Shown: positions 34,638-44,670, counted from the stretch's first letter. The stretch is DNA of 64,000 bases from Psychrilyobacter atlanticus DSM 19335 (GCF_000426625.1 NZ_KE384547.1:666986-730985), one strand, 5' to 3'. A program made the numbers and translations. Notes: generated by a model not told the origin, from the sequence alone.

Positions 34638-36350
34638 ATGTTAAAAAAAATAAAATTATTACCGTTGATGATTATCTTGGGAGTGGTGCCCCTAATAGTA
34701 AGGTTAAAGGTTATACCAACTCCTATAGGAAGTTTAGATTATATGGCTTATCCATTGGGAGAGAATAACTTTGATTTTTTCTCCTACTATAAGGCTGTCT
34801 TGATTGTATCCCTTTCGACTATAGGACTCATACTTTTCTTTATAAAAGGTGAAATTATAAAAACAAAATACTATATCCCTTTAATATTTATGGGAATATT
34901 GGCTAATTTATCTACAGTATTTTCCCCCTTTACATCGATAGTTTTAAAAGGGGTCGGAGATAGGTATGAGGGGATCTTTGTATGGCTGTCATATCTAATA
35001 ATAACTTTTTTGACCATTAACTTGGCAAGAAATAAAAAAGATATAAAAATACTTGTAGGAGCAGCTTTTGCAGGGATTATAATAATTTCAATCATAGGCA
35101 GCTTTCAATTTTTTGGACTAGATTTGTTTAAAAGTGATTTTGGAAGACATCTAATTTTACCAAAAGGTCTATGGGGAATAGCTGATACTCTAAATTTTAA
35201 ATTTGATAAATATATTATTTATTCTACCTATTTTAACCCAAACTATGGTGGTTCATTGATGGTTATGTTTTTATTCTTTGCTGCAATGACTTTTTTGAGT
35301 GTAAGGGGAAAGTTATATAATATTTTATCTTATTTATTTTATATCTTGATCTATATAAATTGGCTGGGGTGTCGATCGAGAGCAGGATTTTTAGCAGGAC
35401 AATTTACATTGGTATTTTTTCTTTTCTTTTATAGGAAAAAAATCATTAAAAAATCAAAAAAAATTATCTTACTCATAATTACGTCTCTAATTATAGGTGT
35501 GATTATGAACAGTTTTTCAGAAAATTCCCTAGGAAAAAAGTTATATGATGCAGAACTATCAAAATATAACCCTATGAGGGAGATGGTTCTAAATACTCCC
35601 AATGATTTGCTGGTCACAACAGATAAGGCTTCATTGAATATCCTCACAAAAGATAAACAGTTAAGTTTTAAAGATGAGGAGGGCAGACTACTTCCTTTTG
35701 AATTTGTAGACAATAGATATAAATTCACTGATAATAGATATGAAAAATTTGAAATTGAGAAAAGAAAGGAAGATTACTATAATATTACTTATGATAAATT
35801 TAGCTATCCTTTAATTTTAAGAAATAATGGCTTTAAAACCGTTGGATTTCAGGGGAGACTCAGTGATATCTATATGGCTGACAGAGTTAAATGGATGGAT
35901 GGTTATGAGACAAAGGGGAGTTCAAGAATATATATATGGTCTAGAACTATTCCAAAATTAAAACAGACTGGATTTTTAGGAGGAGGACCTGATACTTATT
36001 CTTTAATCTTCCCTCAGGAAGATAATTTTGGAAAAAGAATAGCCTATGGAAATCCTAGTATGATTGTGGATAAACCTCATAATCTATATTTACAGATCCT
36101 TATCAATATGGGGTATCTATTTTTTATAGGGTTTGTAGTTTTTGTTGGATCTTATATAATTCAATCTATAAAAATTTATAGAAATAGAGAGTTTAATAGT
36201 TTTTATGAAGTTGTGGGCTTAGCTACAGCACTAGCTATAAGTGGTTATCTGGCTGCTGGTATGTTTAATGACAGTGCAGTATCGGTAGCACCATATTTTT
36301 GGTTTTTTATAGGGTTAGGTATAGCTGTAAATAAAAAGCTGGAAGGGTGA
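34638..36350 (+). CDS. O-antigen ligase / Wzy-type polymerase family membrane protein
   Basis: This 570-aa polytopic protein has about ten TM segments and the family's large extracytoplasmic loop (about residues 300-445). The segment GCRSRAGFLAGQF before the loop and GGGPDTYSLIFPQE after it fit the O-antigen ligase/Wzy_C domain. It could ligate or polymerise a surface glycan. No glycan biosynthesis genes are adjacent, so the substrate is unknown. The ribosome site GGGAGG is good; a TATACT -10 is at 34599-34604. Confidence 0.82.
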   Translation: MLKKIKLLPLMIILGVVPLIVRLKVIPTPIGSLDYMAYPLGENNFDFFSYYKAVLIVSLSTIGLILFFIKGEIIKTKYYIPLIFMGILANLSTVFSPFTSIVLKGVGDRYEGIFVWLSYLIITFLTINLARNKKDIKILVGAAFAGIIIISIIGSFQFFGLDLFKSDFGRHLILPKGLWGIADTLNFKFDKYIIYSTYFNPNYGGSLMVMFLFFAAMTFLSVRGKLYNILSYLFYILIYINWLGCRSRAGFLAGQFTLVFFLFFYRKKIIKKSKKIILLIITSLIIGVIMNSFSENSLGKKLYDAELSKYNPMREMVLNTPNDLLVTTDKASLNILTKDKQLSFKDEEGRLLPFEFVDNRYKFTDNRYEKFEIEKRKEDYYNITYDKFSYPLILRNNGFKTVGFQGRLSDIYMADRVKWMDGYETKGSSRIYIWSRTIPKLKQTGFLGGGPDTYSLIFPQEDNFGKRIAYGNPSMIVDKPHNLYLQILINMGYLFFIGFVVFVGSYIIQSIKIYRNREFNSFYEVVGLATALAISGYLAAGMFNDSAVSVAPYFWFFIGLGIAVNKKLEG

Positions 36351-36365
36351 CCCTTCCAGCTTTTT
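36333..36365. terminator. Bidirectional terminator after the O-antigen ligase-like gene
   Basis: The stem AAAAAGCTGGAAGGG/CCCTTCCAGCTTTTT (15 bp) encloses the stop codon in its 3-nt loop and has T-runs on both strands, between convergent genes. Confidence 0.92.
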
Positions 36366-36402
36366 ACCTATCTAGGAAATATATAATTATATTTATCTGG
36401 AT

Positions 36403-36417
36403 GCAACGTTACGTTGC
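36403..36417. repeat. Small hairpin repeat, GGATGCAACGT type
   Basis: GCAACGT-T-ACGTTGC with TGGAT before it and TTTTATTT after it is a near copy of the element at 4907-4921. It lies just downstream of yqeH on the minus strand. Confidence 0.6.
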
Positions 36418-36419
36418 TT

Positions 36420-37550
36420 TTATTTAACTGGTCTTTTCGGTTGAATAAATGCATCTCTTACAATTACTTCTGCAGCTTCCGGAAGGGTAATTTCTACTTT
36501 TAATGGTCCTCTCTTTACAGAGATCCATCCAAGTCCTTTAAATACAAGTTCCTCTTCTATATTTAGATCATAGATTTCAGTTTTTGTAGGTAAAGCATAG
36601 AACTCATCTTTACATTTCTCACATGGAGGAGTTATTAAAGTTCCTGTATGCTCAGTAATAAGTTTTTCTACTCTTTCTTCTTTTGTATCGTGGAAAGTTA
36701 CATTTTTATCAGCAAATATACTGAATATAGGCTTCATCTCATTGTCAGTTAGGACTTTAACCTTAACTAATCCACCGATTAAGATTATTTTATCAGCATT
36801 TACTTTAAATGTTTTTCTAGAAATCTCCTTAGAAGGAACGATGTCTAAATGACATTTCTCGCATACCAGGTCAGATATTCTTCCAGTAGGGATCAATCCA
36901 GGAGTATCGATTATTGTAATATTAGAATCAGGTATTACATTTTTAGTAGCTTTAAGTGTAGTACCAGGATATTTAGAGATAGTAGCTTTTTTCTCTCCTA
37001 ATAATCTATTTATGATACTTGATTTTCCAACATTTGTAGTACCCATTACCATAACTTTAGCACCATGTGGGCAGAAATGATTTATCTTTCTTATGATACC
37101 GTTGATACCATAGGTATTTTTAGCACTGACTATAGCTATATCTAGGGGAACAATCCCTTCCTCTGAAAGTCTTTCTTTTACCCAGTTAGCTACCTCACTG
37201 GCGTGTTTTCCTCCAGGAATTAGATCGATCTTATTGATGATTATAATAGAATCTTTTTCTCTTAAGATATCTAATATTTCGTCATCAAATGATCCTTCAA
37301 AGTCAATGATATCAAATACAGCTAAGACTATCTTAGCACTTTTAGCAGAACGCTGAACCTCTTTTCTATAATCTTCAGCAGTCATCTCCATAGGGATGAA
37401 ATCTCCGTAGTTAGTTAACTTAAAACATCTTTGGCAGGTTGCACTTTTCTTTCCTTTTAGCATCTCTTTAGGTACATAACCTTGTTTATTTTTATCTTCA
37501 CTTTGTAGTTCAATACCACAACCGTTACATTTTTTTATTATATTACTCAA
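36420..37550 (-). CDS. yqeH: Circularly permuted ribosome biogenesis GTPase YqeH
   Basis: YqeH helps assemble the 30S ribosomal subunit. The 376-aa protein has an N-terminal zinc finger (C8, C11, C39, C42). Its GTPase motifs are in permuted order: G4 NKID (106-109), G5 SAK, G1 GTTNVGKS (170-177), G2 TT, then G3 DTPG (215-218). The C-terminal RNA-binding domain contains an extra Cys cluster (CEKC). It is the last gene of the surE-prmA-yqeH stretch. Confidence 0.95.
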   Translation of the reverse strand: MSNIIKKCNGCGIELQSEDKNKQGYVPKEMLKGKKSATCQRCFKLTNYGDFIPMEMTAEDYRKEVQRSAKSAKIVLAVFDIIDFEGSFDDEILDILREKDSIIIINKIDLIPGGKHASEVANWVKERLSEEGIVPLDIAIVSAKNTYGINGIIRKINHFCPHGAKVMVMGTTNVGKSSIINRLLGEKKATISKYPGTTLKATKNVIPDSNITIIDTPGLIPTGRISDLVCEKCHLDIVPSKEISRKTFKVNADKIILIGGLVKVKVLTDNEMKPIFSIFADKNVTFHDTKEERVEKLITEHTGTLITPPCEKCKDEFYALPTKTEIYDLNIEEELVFKGLGWISVKRGPLKVEITLPEAAEVIVRDAFIQPKRPVK

Positions 37551-37571
37551 AATTTAAACCTCCATTTATCA

Positions 37572-38498
37572 TTACGCTTTGGCAGTAAAACTTACCCACT
37601 CTTTGTCTTTTGTCTCTGAAATAACTTCGTATCCCAATGAAATTATTCTTCTCTTTATCTCATCGGCTTTATCTTCGATAATTCCAGAAAGGATCATAAG
37701 ACCGCCTTTTTTTACAACTGTAGACATGTCGTTTAGTAGGAGTAAGATTACATCGGCTAAGATGTTAGCTACTACTACATCAAATTTCTTCTCTTCTACA
37801 ACTTTTACCAAATCACCTTTAAACAGTTTAATACTATCCATATCGACTTTATTTAACTCTAAATTTTCTTTCGCTACTTCTACAGCTAGAGGGTCGATAT
37901 CAACGCCCCACACCTCAGATGCCCCTAATTTATTAGCTGCAACCATCAGTATTCCAGAACCAGTACCAACATCTATAACAGAGTCACCTTCACAGATGTA
38001 TTCTTCCATCTGTTTGATACAAAGAGAAGTAGTCGGGTGAGAACCAGTACCAAAAGCCCTTCCAGGATCTAATTCGATTACAATCTCGTCTCCTTCGATT
38101 TCGTATTCACGCCAAGTAGGTTTTACCACAAATCTTTCACTTACTTTTTCAGGGTAAAGATATTTTTTCCAAGAATTTTGATAATCTTCTTCATCTAATT
38201 CATAAAAATCTAATGAATAGATAAGATCTTCACGTTCACCAAATTTTTCTTCAAAAGTTTCTGTAATAAGAGATTTTTTTTTCTCCACGTATAAATTTAT
38301 AGGGAAATATGCCGATACAGCATAGTCTCTCTGTAAAAATATCTTTTCATCTCTATAGTAATCCAATGAATCTCTTTCCATCGGTTCATCGATCTTAAGT
38401 CCTTGAACTCCAAATTCATAAAATAAATCGGTTATTTCTTTTTTTACATATTGAGGCTCATCGGCATCAAATATTAATCTAACTTCTATTAATTTCAT
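37572..38498 (-). CDS. prmA: Ribosomal protein L11 methyltransferase PrmA
   Basis: PrmA trimethylates ribosomal protein uL11 using S-adenosylmethionine. The 308-aa protein has an N-terminal substrate-recognition domain, then a Rossmann methyltransferase domain with DPGRAFGTGSHPTT, motif I VIDVGTGSGIL and VVANILADV. Its start overlaps surE by 20 bp. The family assignment is secure. Confidence 0.94.
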   Translation of the reverse strand: MKLIEVRLIFDADEPQYVKKEITDLFYEFGVQGLKIDEPMERDSLDYYRDEKIFLQRDYAVSAYFPINLYVEKKKSLITETFEEKFGEREDLIYSLDFYELDEEDYQNSWKKYLYPEKVSERFVVKPTWREYEIEGDEIVIELDPGRAFGTGSHPTTSLCIKQMEEYICEGDSVIDVGTGSGILMVAANKLGASEVWGVDIDPLAVEVAKENLELNKVDMDSIKLFKGDLVKVVEEKKFDVVVANILADVILLLLNDMSTVVKKGGLMILSGIIEDKADEIKRRIISLGYEVISETKDKEWVSFTAKA

Positions 38499-39267
38499 AT
38501 TTCTCCTTTTTACTGTTTTCTTTAAGTAGTACCTCTAACTCATTGTCGTATAAATTTAATTTTACAGGTGTGATAGATATATAGCCATTTTCAATAGCTT
38601 CTAAATCTGAGTTTTCCACATGGTCACCTTTTATAGGGTGTCCTCCTAACCAAAAATATTTATTTCCTTGGGTATCTTCCCTTTCTATTAATTTTTCTTG
38701 GAATTTTCTATTACTCTGTTTAGTATATTTAATTCCTTTAATTTCTTCCATGGGAAGGTTAGGAACATTTATGTTTAAAAGGGTTCCTATAGGGAATTTT
38801 AGATCTTTTATTGTTTTTAAATACTCTGCAACAAATACTCCTGCACTCTCGAAATATAGATCATTCCCATCTGCAATAAGGGAGAGAGCAATGGCATTTT
38901 TCCTCCAAAATGTACCTTCAGAGGCGGCAGCAAAAGTACCTGAATAGAATAGATCAGTACCTAGATTAGCCCCACGATTTATACCTGAGATTACAAAGTC
39001 AATATTTTTTTCATCGTATAGGTGGGTCAATGCCACCTTTATAGTGTCGGCAGGTTTTCCAGATACAGAGTGACCAAACAGATGATCATCCCTATAAACT
39101 TCCTTTACTCTCAAGGGTTGGTGGAGAGTAATTCCGTGTCCAGTACCACTTTGTTCCTCCAAAGGAGCAACTACATATGTTGTATGTCCAGCATCTTTAA
39201 GGTGATTAACTAAAATTTTGATCCCTTCAGCATAGATCCCATCATCATTTGAAATTAATATATTCAT
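38479..39267 (-). CDS. surE: 5'/3'-nucleotidase SurE
   Basis: SurE is a survival-protein nucleotidase acting on nucleoside monophosphates. The 262-aa protein has the metal site in ISNDDGIYAEGI (D8, D9), Ser in EQSGTGHGIT, the SGKPADTIKVAL segment and SGINRGANLG. It lies 10 bp after ymdB and overlaps prmA. The start ATG at 39267 is supported by a GGAG site. Confidence 0.95.
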   Translation of the reverse strand: MNILISNDDGIYAEGIKILVNHLKDAGHTTYVVAPLEEQSGTGHGITLHQPLRVKEVYRDDHLFGHSVSGKPADTIKVALTHLYDEKNIDFVISGINRGANLGTDLFYSGTFAAASEGTFWRKNAIALSLIADGNDLYFESAGVFVAEYLKTIKDLKFPIGTLLNINVPNLPMEEIKGIKYTKQSNRKFQEKLIEREDTQGNKYFWLGGHPIKGDHVENSDLEAIENGYISITPVKLNLYDNELEVLLKENSKKEKYEINRS

Positions 39268-39277
39268 AAATTACTCC

Positions 39278-40075
39278 TTATAAAAAGTCTGCAAAGTCTA
39301 ACTCTTCGATAGACAGGTCGACTCTCTTGATATCGCTGCATTTCCCATATTGATCTAATTCTACCTCAATACCATTGATTCTTACATTGTCATTACAGAT
39401 AGCGAACTTAGTTGGAAGAGAAGTCAAAAATCTAGGTAGAACAGAGTCTACAGTCATTCCTATTATCCCGTCATGAGATCCAGTCATCCCTACATCTGTA
39501 ATATAACCGGTACCGCCGTCTAAAACTCTACTGTCAGAAGTTTGGATATGGGTATGAGTTCCTAAAACTACTGAAACTTTACCGTCAAGGAACCTTCCCA
39601 TAGCCATCTTTTCAGATGTAGCTTCAGCATGGAAATCTACGACAATATTTGTTGTATGTTTTCTGATCTCGTCTAAGACTTCAGATATTCTTTGGAATGG
39701 ACAATCAATAGGCGGCATAAAGATTCTGCCTTGTAATGAAACAACACCTACTTTTTCTCCAGCAGGAGTTGTAAAAATATTCCAACCTACTCCAGATACG
39801 CCCTTTGGATAGTTCAGTGGTCTTAAAATTTTATGATCGGTTTTAAGATATTCTACCATCTCTTTTTTATCCCAAATATGGTTACCGGAAGTGATGGCAT
39901 CTACTCCGATTTCATAAAATTGTTTAGCAATTTTTTCAGTTAATCCAAATCCTGCAGCAGCATTTTCACCATTGACAACGATTAGATCATATTCATTTTT
40001 TTTTCTCTCTAGATAGTCAGTTAAGATATTTCTACCTGGTTTACCAACAACATCTCCTATTATTAAAACTTTCAT
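39278..40075 (-). CDS. ymdB: YmdB-family metallophosphoesterase
   Basis: This 265-aa phosphodiesterase of the TIGR00282/YmdB family has metal-binding motifs GDVVGKPG, NGENAAAGFG, SGNHIWDKKE, VDFHAEATSEK and GTHTHIQTSD. YmdB of Bacillus hydrolyses 2',3'- or 3',5'-cyclic nucleotides and influences biofilm and motility choice. It lies directly downstream of rny, a pairing also seen in Firmicutes. Confidence 0.93.
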   Translation of the reverse strand: MKVLIIGDVVGKPGRNILTDYLERKKNEYDLIVVNGENAAAGFGLTEKIAKQFYEIGVDAITSGNHIWDKKEMVEYLKTDHKILRPLNYPKGVSGVGWNIFTTPAGEKVGVVSLQGRIFMPPIDCPFQRISEVLDEIRKHTTNIVVDFHAEATSEKMAMGRFLDGKVSVVLGTHTHIQTSDSRVLDGGTGYITDVGMTGSHDGIIGMTVDSVLPRFLTSLPTKFAICNDNVRINGIEVELDQYGKCSDIKRVDLSIEELDFADFL

Positions 40076-40196
40076 TTAACCCCTCTTTTCTTTATATATA
40101 ATATTTTATTTCTATTGTTTTCTCAGATTATCTTTTGCTTTACAATGTATAATTATATCATATTTTCAATAAAATTTATACTGTAATTCTACCATA

Positions 40197-40228
40197 AAAA
40201 ATGAGCTGATCTGATCAGCTCATTTTTG
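40197..40228 (-). terminator. Terminator after rny
   Basis: AAAAATGAGCTGA pairs with TCAGCTCATTTTT; T-runs occur on both strands. It is near the rny stop on the minus strand, so ymdB expression depends on readthrough or its own promoter. Confidence 0.8.
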
Positions 40229-40241
40229 TCTTTTTTAAAAC

Positions 40242-41807
40242 TTACTTTGCATATTCTACAGATCTAGTCTCTCTAACTACAGTTACTTTGATCTGACCAG
40301 GATACTGCATAGTTTCTTCTATCTTTTTAGCTATGTCACGAGATAAGATAGTTGTCTTATCGTCACTTATGATTTCAGGGTTTATGATGATTCTCATCTC
40401 TCTACCAGCTTGGATAGCGTAAGATGAATCTACACCCTCAAAAGAACTCGCAATAGCTTCTAATTCTTCTAATCTTTTGATATATGTATTTAATGTTTCA
40501 CGTCTTGCTCCAGGTCTAGATGCTGATATAGCATCTGCTGCTTGGACTAAAACAGATTCGATACATTTAAATTCTACTTCATGATGATGTGATTCAGCAC
40601 CATTTGCTACTAGGTCTTTTTCTCCGAATTTTCTTAAGAATTCAGCTCCTAATAATCCATGAGAAGTTTCAGTTTCATGAGTTAATACCTTACCAATATC
40701 ATGGAATAAACCAGATCTTTTAGCTAATTTTACATCTGCTCCGATTTCGGCAGCTAATGTAGCAGCTAGATGACCTACTTCGATAGCATGAGTTAAAACA
40801 TTTTGTCCATAACTAGTTCTGAATTTCAGACTACCTAATACTTTAGTTACTTCAGGATGAACTCCTGTAATACCAAGTTCAAATAGTGCATGTTCTCCAG
40901 CTTCACGGATTCCTTTATCCACTTCTTTAGTCGCTTTTTTAATAGCTTCTTCAATTTTTGTAGGATGAATTCTTCCGTCATTTACTAATTTTTCCAGTGC
41001 GCTTCTAGCGATTTCTCTTTTTACACCATCAAAACATGATAAAACTACAGCTTCTGGGGTATCATCGATGATAACATCTACTCCAGTTAAAGATTCAATA
41101 GTTCTGATATTTCTACCTTCACGTCCTATGATTCTACCTTTCATCTCATCATTTGGCAATTGTACTACAGATACAGTAGCATCAGAAACGAATTCTGCTG
41201 AAGCTTTTCCAATAGCAGTAGATAGTATTCTTTGAGTCATTCTGTCTTTTTCTTCCTCTAATTTATGTTCAAAACTTCTGATCATAACAGCTGAGTCATG
41301 AGTAAGATCATCTTTTAACTTATCTAATAAGATGTTTTTAGCATCCTCTTTAGATAATTCAGAGATTTTCTCTAATTCTAACTCTTGTTTTTGTTTTAAT
41401 TCTTCAATCTCGCCTTCTTTAAGGTTTAATTTTTTTTCATAGTTATTTATTTCTACAGTTTTTGCTTCAATTCTGTCTAACTTACTGTCTAAAGATTCCT
41501 CTCTTTTAATAAGTCTATTTTCTTTTTGATTTATTTCATTTTTAGCTAATTTAACTTCTTTTTCAGCATCTTCTTTAATCTTATATGCTGTTTCTTTAGC
41601 TTTTATAGTTATCTCTTTAGCCTTTGATTCAGCATCAAAAGTAGCTCTTTTTTCGATTTTTTCAGCTTTAACTTTTGCTTGCTCAACACTGTTCTCAAGG
41701 TTGTTTAGATCTTCGATTTTTTTATCTACAACAGATTTTTTATAAAGTACAGAGGAAAAGATTCCTGCTGCAACTATAACTGCCGCTATCATAATAATTG
41801 TATTCAT
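40242..41807 (-). CDS. rny: Ribonuclease Y
   Basis: RNase Y is the membrane-tethered endoribonuclease that starts mRNA decay in many bacteria lacking RNase E. The 521-aa protein has an N-terminal TM (about residues 3-20), a long charged coiled coil (about 28-190), a KH domain ([15 protein letters not shown]) and an HD domain with HDIGK and a later HHHE. The ribosome site AGGGG precedes ATG 41807. It follows the STAS gene by 45 bp. Confidence 0.96.
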   Translation of the reverse strand: MNTIIMIAAVIVAAGIFSSVLYKKSVVDKKIEDLNNLENSVEQAKVKAEKIEKRATFDAESKAKEITIKAKETAYKIKEDAEKEVKLAKNEINQKENRLIKREESLDSKLDRIEAKTVEINNYEKKLNLKEGEIEELKQKQELELEKISELSKEDAKNILLDKLKDDLTHDSAVMIRSFEHKLEEEKDRMTQRILSTAIGKASAEFVSDATVSVVQLPNDEMKGRIIGREGRNIRTIESLTGVDVIIDDTPEAVVLSCFDGVKREIARSALEKLVNDGRIHPTKIEEAIKKATKEVDKGIREAGEHALFELGITGVHPEVTKVLGSLKFRTSYGQNVLTHAIEVGHLAATLAAEIGADVKLAKRSGLFHDIGKVLTHETETSHGLLGAEFLRKFGEKDLVANGAESHHHEVEFKCIESVLVQAADAISASRPGARRETLNTYIKRLEELEAIASSFEGVDSSYAIQAGREMRIIINPEIISDDKTTILSRDIAKKIEETMQYPGQIKVTVVRETRSVEYAK

Positions 41808-41852
41808 ATTGTAAATCCCCTCTTAAAAAAATATAATATTTTGGGATATTAA

Positions 41853-42197
41853 TTAAAATTTAGCTAAAGCCTCTTCTTCAGTAGCACAAATTTCAAATAT
41901 CTCATCTAACCCAACCATTTCAAAAATTGTTTTGATATGATCATTTAAGTTTGATAGTTTTATATCACCATCATGTCCTTTAACTTCTCTTAATTTCCCT
42001 CTTAAAATCCCCATAGCCAAACTATTGATGTGGCTTAACTCTTCACAGTTAATTATAAAGTTATAAGTTTCGTTTTCAACTAACTTAGCTAGTCTCTCTT
42101 TTAACTTAGGAGCTACCATAGCATCAAGTTCACCTGTGATTTTAATTACCTTTATTCCATTAATGTCCTTTTCGATTAATTCAAAATTAGAGTTCAT
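41853..42197 (-). CDS. STAS-domain anti-sigma factor antagonist
   Basis: This 114-aa STAS protein of the SpoIIAA/RsbV type has the KITGELDAMVAPKLKERL start. The switch helix reads HINSLAMGIL, where the phosphorylatable Ser of the usual DSSGLG is kept but Asp is Asn. In this system the unphosphorylated form releases a sigma factor or other partner from the kinase. It overlaps the kinase gene by one base. No sigma factor gene is nearby. Confidence 0.9.
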   Translation of the reverse strand: MNSNFELIEKDINGIKVIKITGELDAMVAPKLKERLAKLVENETYNFIINCEELSHINSLAMGILRGKLREVKGHDGDIKLSNLNDHIKTIFEMVGLDEIFEICATEEEALAKF

Positions 42198-42613
42198 TAT
42201 TTTGTTTCCTCCTCAACTTCTTTTAATATTTCAAACTTCGTTCCAACTTTCTTAGGTTTAATCTCTAAATTGTCTACAAGACCCCTAACTATATTTAATC
42301 CCATGCCCCCTTCAGACTTACTTTCTTTTAATCTGTTGAATCCAGCTCCAAAATCTTCTACAGTAATTTTTACGAAGTTACCTTCCTTTATCATAAAGAG
42401 AGAGATCTCCCCATTATGATAGTTGTATCCATGTTCGATTGCATTGGTCGCTAGTTCATCTATAACAGTCAGAAGTCTAAGAATATCTTTTTTAGATACA
42501 GATTCTGCAATTAAATATGTTTTTACAAGGGCTCTAATTAGAGAAAGATTTTTTAAAGAAGATGGAACAATTATTTTGATTCCTTCGCCTTGCAATATTT
42601 CACCCTCTTTCAT
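42197..42613 (-). CDS. RsbW-like serine kinase / anti-sigma factor
   Basis: This 138-aa GHKL-fold protein of the RsbW/SpoIIAB type has the N-box DELATNAIEHGY, G1 DFGAGF and G2 GGMGLNIVRGLVD. It would bind and phosphorylate the STAS protein encoded next to it and hold a target protein in check. It overlaps both neighbours: 14 bp with the lipoprotein gene and 1 bp with the STAS gene. A target sigma factor is not encoded here. The SpoIIE/PP2C phosphatase at 53530 is a candidate counter-enzyme. Confidence 0.9.
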   Translation of the reverse strand: MKEGEILQGEGIKIIVPSSLKNLSLIRALVKTYLIAESVSKKDILRLLTVIDELATNAIEHGYNYHNGEISLFMIKEGNFVKITVEDFGAGFNRLKESKSEGGMGLNIVRGLVDNLEIKPKKVGTKFEILKEVEEETK

Positions 42614-43118
42614 TAAAGTCTGTTATTTTCCATTGTCCATCTTTAAAATTAAATACAATATCTAGATAGAGGCTTTCATCGTAAAAATTAATAAGAGCTA
42701 AAATTTCAGCATAATTTTCATTAAACTTTGGATCTGTAGTATAGATGTTTCCGTTACTCAAATCCATCTTTTTTAGTTCGTTTAATTTTATTTTATTTTT
42801 TATTCCCCTGTCAGTGTATCGTTCAATAATAAAGATTTGATTTTTGGAAAAAGCTGTCTTTAATACGTTTATTAGTTTTTTGAGGTCCTTAACCCCTTGC
42901 TCTCTTTCCGATATTAAATTTTCATATTTATCTAATTTTTTAGGATCTAGAGTTGTACTCATTTGAGAAAATAAGCCCTTAGCTTCATCTAACTCCCAGT
43001 TATTAATTTTTTGCTCTAATAACTGCTCTTTTGGAGATAATGAACTATTTTTAAAAGGCATATTTGTGCACCCTAGTAGAAGTAATAAAATCAGAGTTAA
43101 ACTTAATTTTTTTAGCAT
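42600..43118 (-). CDS. Predicted lipoprotein in the STAS/kinase operon (172 aa)
   Basis: It has a clear lipoprotein signal: a basic start, hydrophobic LTLILLLLL and a lipobox LLGC with Cys16. The rest is helical and charged, ending in a beta-rich segment (LDIVFNFKDGQWKITDFNE) like NTF2-type folds. I do not recognise the family. It is the first gene of the unit with the kinase and STAS genes, and overlaps the kinase by 14 bp. A strong promoter precedes it. It may be an envelope sensor or target for that partner switch, which is inference. Confidence 0.82.
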   Translation of the reverse strand: MLKKLSLTLILLLLLGCTNMPFKNSSLSPKEQLLEQKINNWELDEAKGLFSQMSTTLDPKKLDKYENLISEREQGVKDLKKLINVLKTAFSKNQIFIIERYTDRGIKNKIKLNELKKMDLSNGNIYTTDPKFNENYAEILALINFYDESLYLDIVFNFKDGQWKITDFNERG

Positions 43119-43146
43119 CTTCTCCTCCTATAATATCATCATTACA

Positions 43147-43175
43147 ATGATAGCACACTAAAAATAAAATATCAA
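43147..43175 (-). promoter_or_regulatory. Promoter of the lipoprotein-kinase-STAS-rny unit
   Basis: On the minus strand TTGATA (43175-43170), a 17-bp spacer and TATCAT (43152-43147), with TGC before the -10 (extended type). It lies about 30 bp before the ATG at 43118. Confidence 0.75.
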
Positions 43176-43401
43176 CCAACTAGTGTGGTTTATAACCTTT
43201 TTTCATATGTTTTTTTTCAATATTAATTTAAAAGTTCTGATTTATAGCAAACTAGTATCAACTCTATCTTTTTCACCCCTAAAATAGGAGTCTCTCACAT
43301 TGAAATTAAATGTAGTTATAATTAATAATTCTTTCTAATAAAATTAAAATGTATGGTAGTTAGAGAAAAGAAATTAGTTTGAATTAAGGAGTGGTTACAG
43401 A

Positions 43402-44301
43402 TTATTTTTTTATTAATTTTAGTACCTCTTCCAAAATTTCTTCTTCACTCATCTCTTCTACATCGAACCAGATGACATCTGGGTCATTTTTAAACCATGT
43501 AAACTGCCTTTTTGCATATCTACGGGAATTTTGTTTGATTTGAAAGACGGCTTCTTCAAAAGTTATTTCACCTTTAAAATAATCTATAATTTCGCTATAC
43601 CCTATGACATTGATCTTTCTCAAATTTTCCCCATATATAGTATAGAGTTTCTTAACCTCCTCGATGAGTCCTCCTTCAACCATGAGATCAACTCTCAAGT
43701 TTATTCTTTCATATAGATTATTTCTGTCTCTTTCTAAACCTATCTTGATAAAATCAAAGTTATTTCTTTTGATATTTCTTTTACTGATCACAGAAAATTT
43801 TTCTCCTGTGAGATGGAATATTTCTACAGCTCGTCCTACTCTGCGTTTATTATTGGGATGGATATCTTTGGCTGCGCAAGGATCGATACGTTCCAACTCT
43901 TCATACAGTTCCTCAGCACTTTTACTGTCTAATTGCTCCCTAAGTGCAGGATCTGACTGGGGCAGTTCTGCCAAACCATTGGTTACCGAGTTTATATACA
44001 AACCAGTACCACCGACCAATATAGGTGTTTTTTTCTCATTTTCAAATTTTCCCAAGATCATATTTGCTCTTCTTTGAAACTCTCCTACATTATATTTATT
44101 TATAGGTTCTACTATGTCAATCATATGATGAAAAATTCCCTGTGCTTCTTCTGAATCGACCTTTGCTGTACCTATATCCATTCCAGTGTACACCTGAGCT
44201 GAATCAGCTGAGATTATCTCTGTATTTAATTTTTTTGCTAATTTTATAGATAAACTTGTTTTTCCTACAGCAGTAGGACCCAAGATAACAATACCTTTCA
44301 T
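43402..44301 (-). CDS. miaA: tRNA dimethylallyltransferase MiaA
   Basis: MiaA adds a dimethylallyl group to A37 of tRNAs that read UNN codons. The 299-aa protein has the P-loop GPTAVGKT (residues 8-15), DSAQVYTGMDIGTAK, the GGTGLYI segment, NNKRRVGRA and RYAKRQFTWF. It is separated from the lipoprotein operon by about 280 bp and is probably its own unit. The assignment is secure. Confidence 0.96.
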   Translation of the reverse strand: MKGIVILGPTAVGKTSLSIKLAKKLNTEIISADSAQVYTGMDIGTAKVDSEEAQGIFHHMIDIVEPINKYNVGEFQRRANMILGKFENEKKTPILVGGTGLYINSVTNGLAELPQSDPALREQLDSKSAEELYEELERIDPCAAKDIHPNNKRRVGRAVEIFHLTGEKFSVISKRNIKRNNFDFIKIGLERDRNNLYERINLRVDLMVEGGLIEEVKKLYTIYGENLRKINVIGYSEIIDYFKGEITFEEAVFQIKQNSRRYAKRQFTWFKNDPDVIWFDVEEMSEEEILEEVLKLIKK

Positions 44302-44670
44302 ATTATAATACCTCCATTTTTTCTTAGATTATACCATATAACTGGTGTAGATTTACACTGGGGAGGTTTTGAAAAAATTAAAACCATATAAGGGATTAAT
44401 TATCTTTATATAATGTTTCTTTAGATTTCATTATAATGTATGTTTTTTTCAAAATGATGTGTATTCTTATAATTTTTGTGTTGCTACTTTAAGATTAAAT
44501 TATATTTTCTCTTAGATTAATACTTTTTAATCTTACTTTTTGTTCGGAAAATAAAAAAACAAATGGGTTTTAGAACGTTTTTATTCAGAATTATGATATT
44601 AAAAATTATTAATTCTTAATTTTAATTTTTTAAAAGTCTTTATTATTATTGTTTCTGTTAAAGATATATT

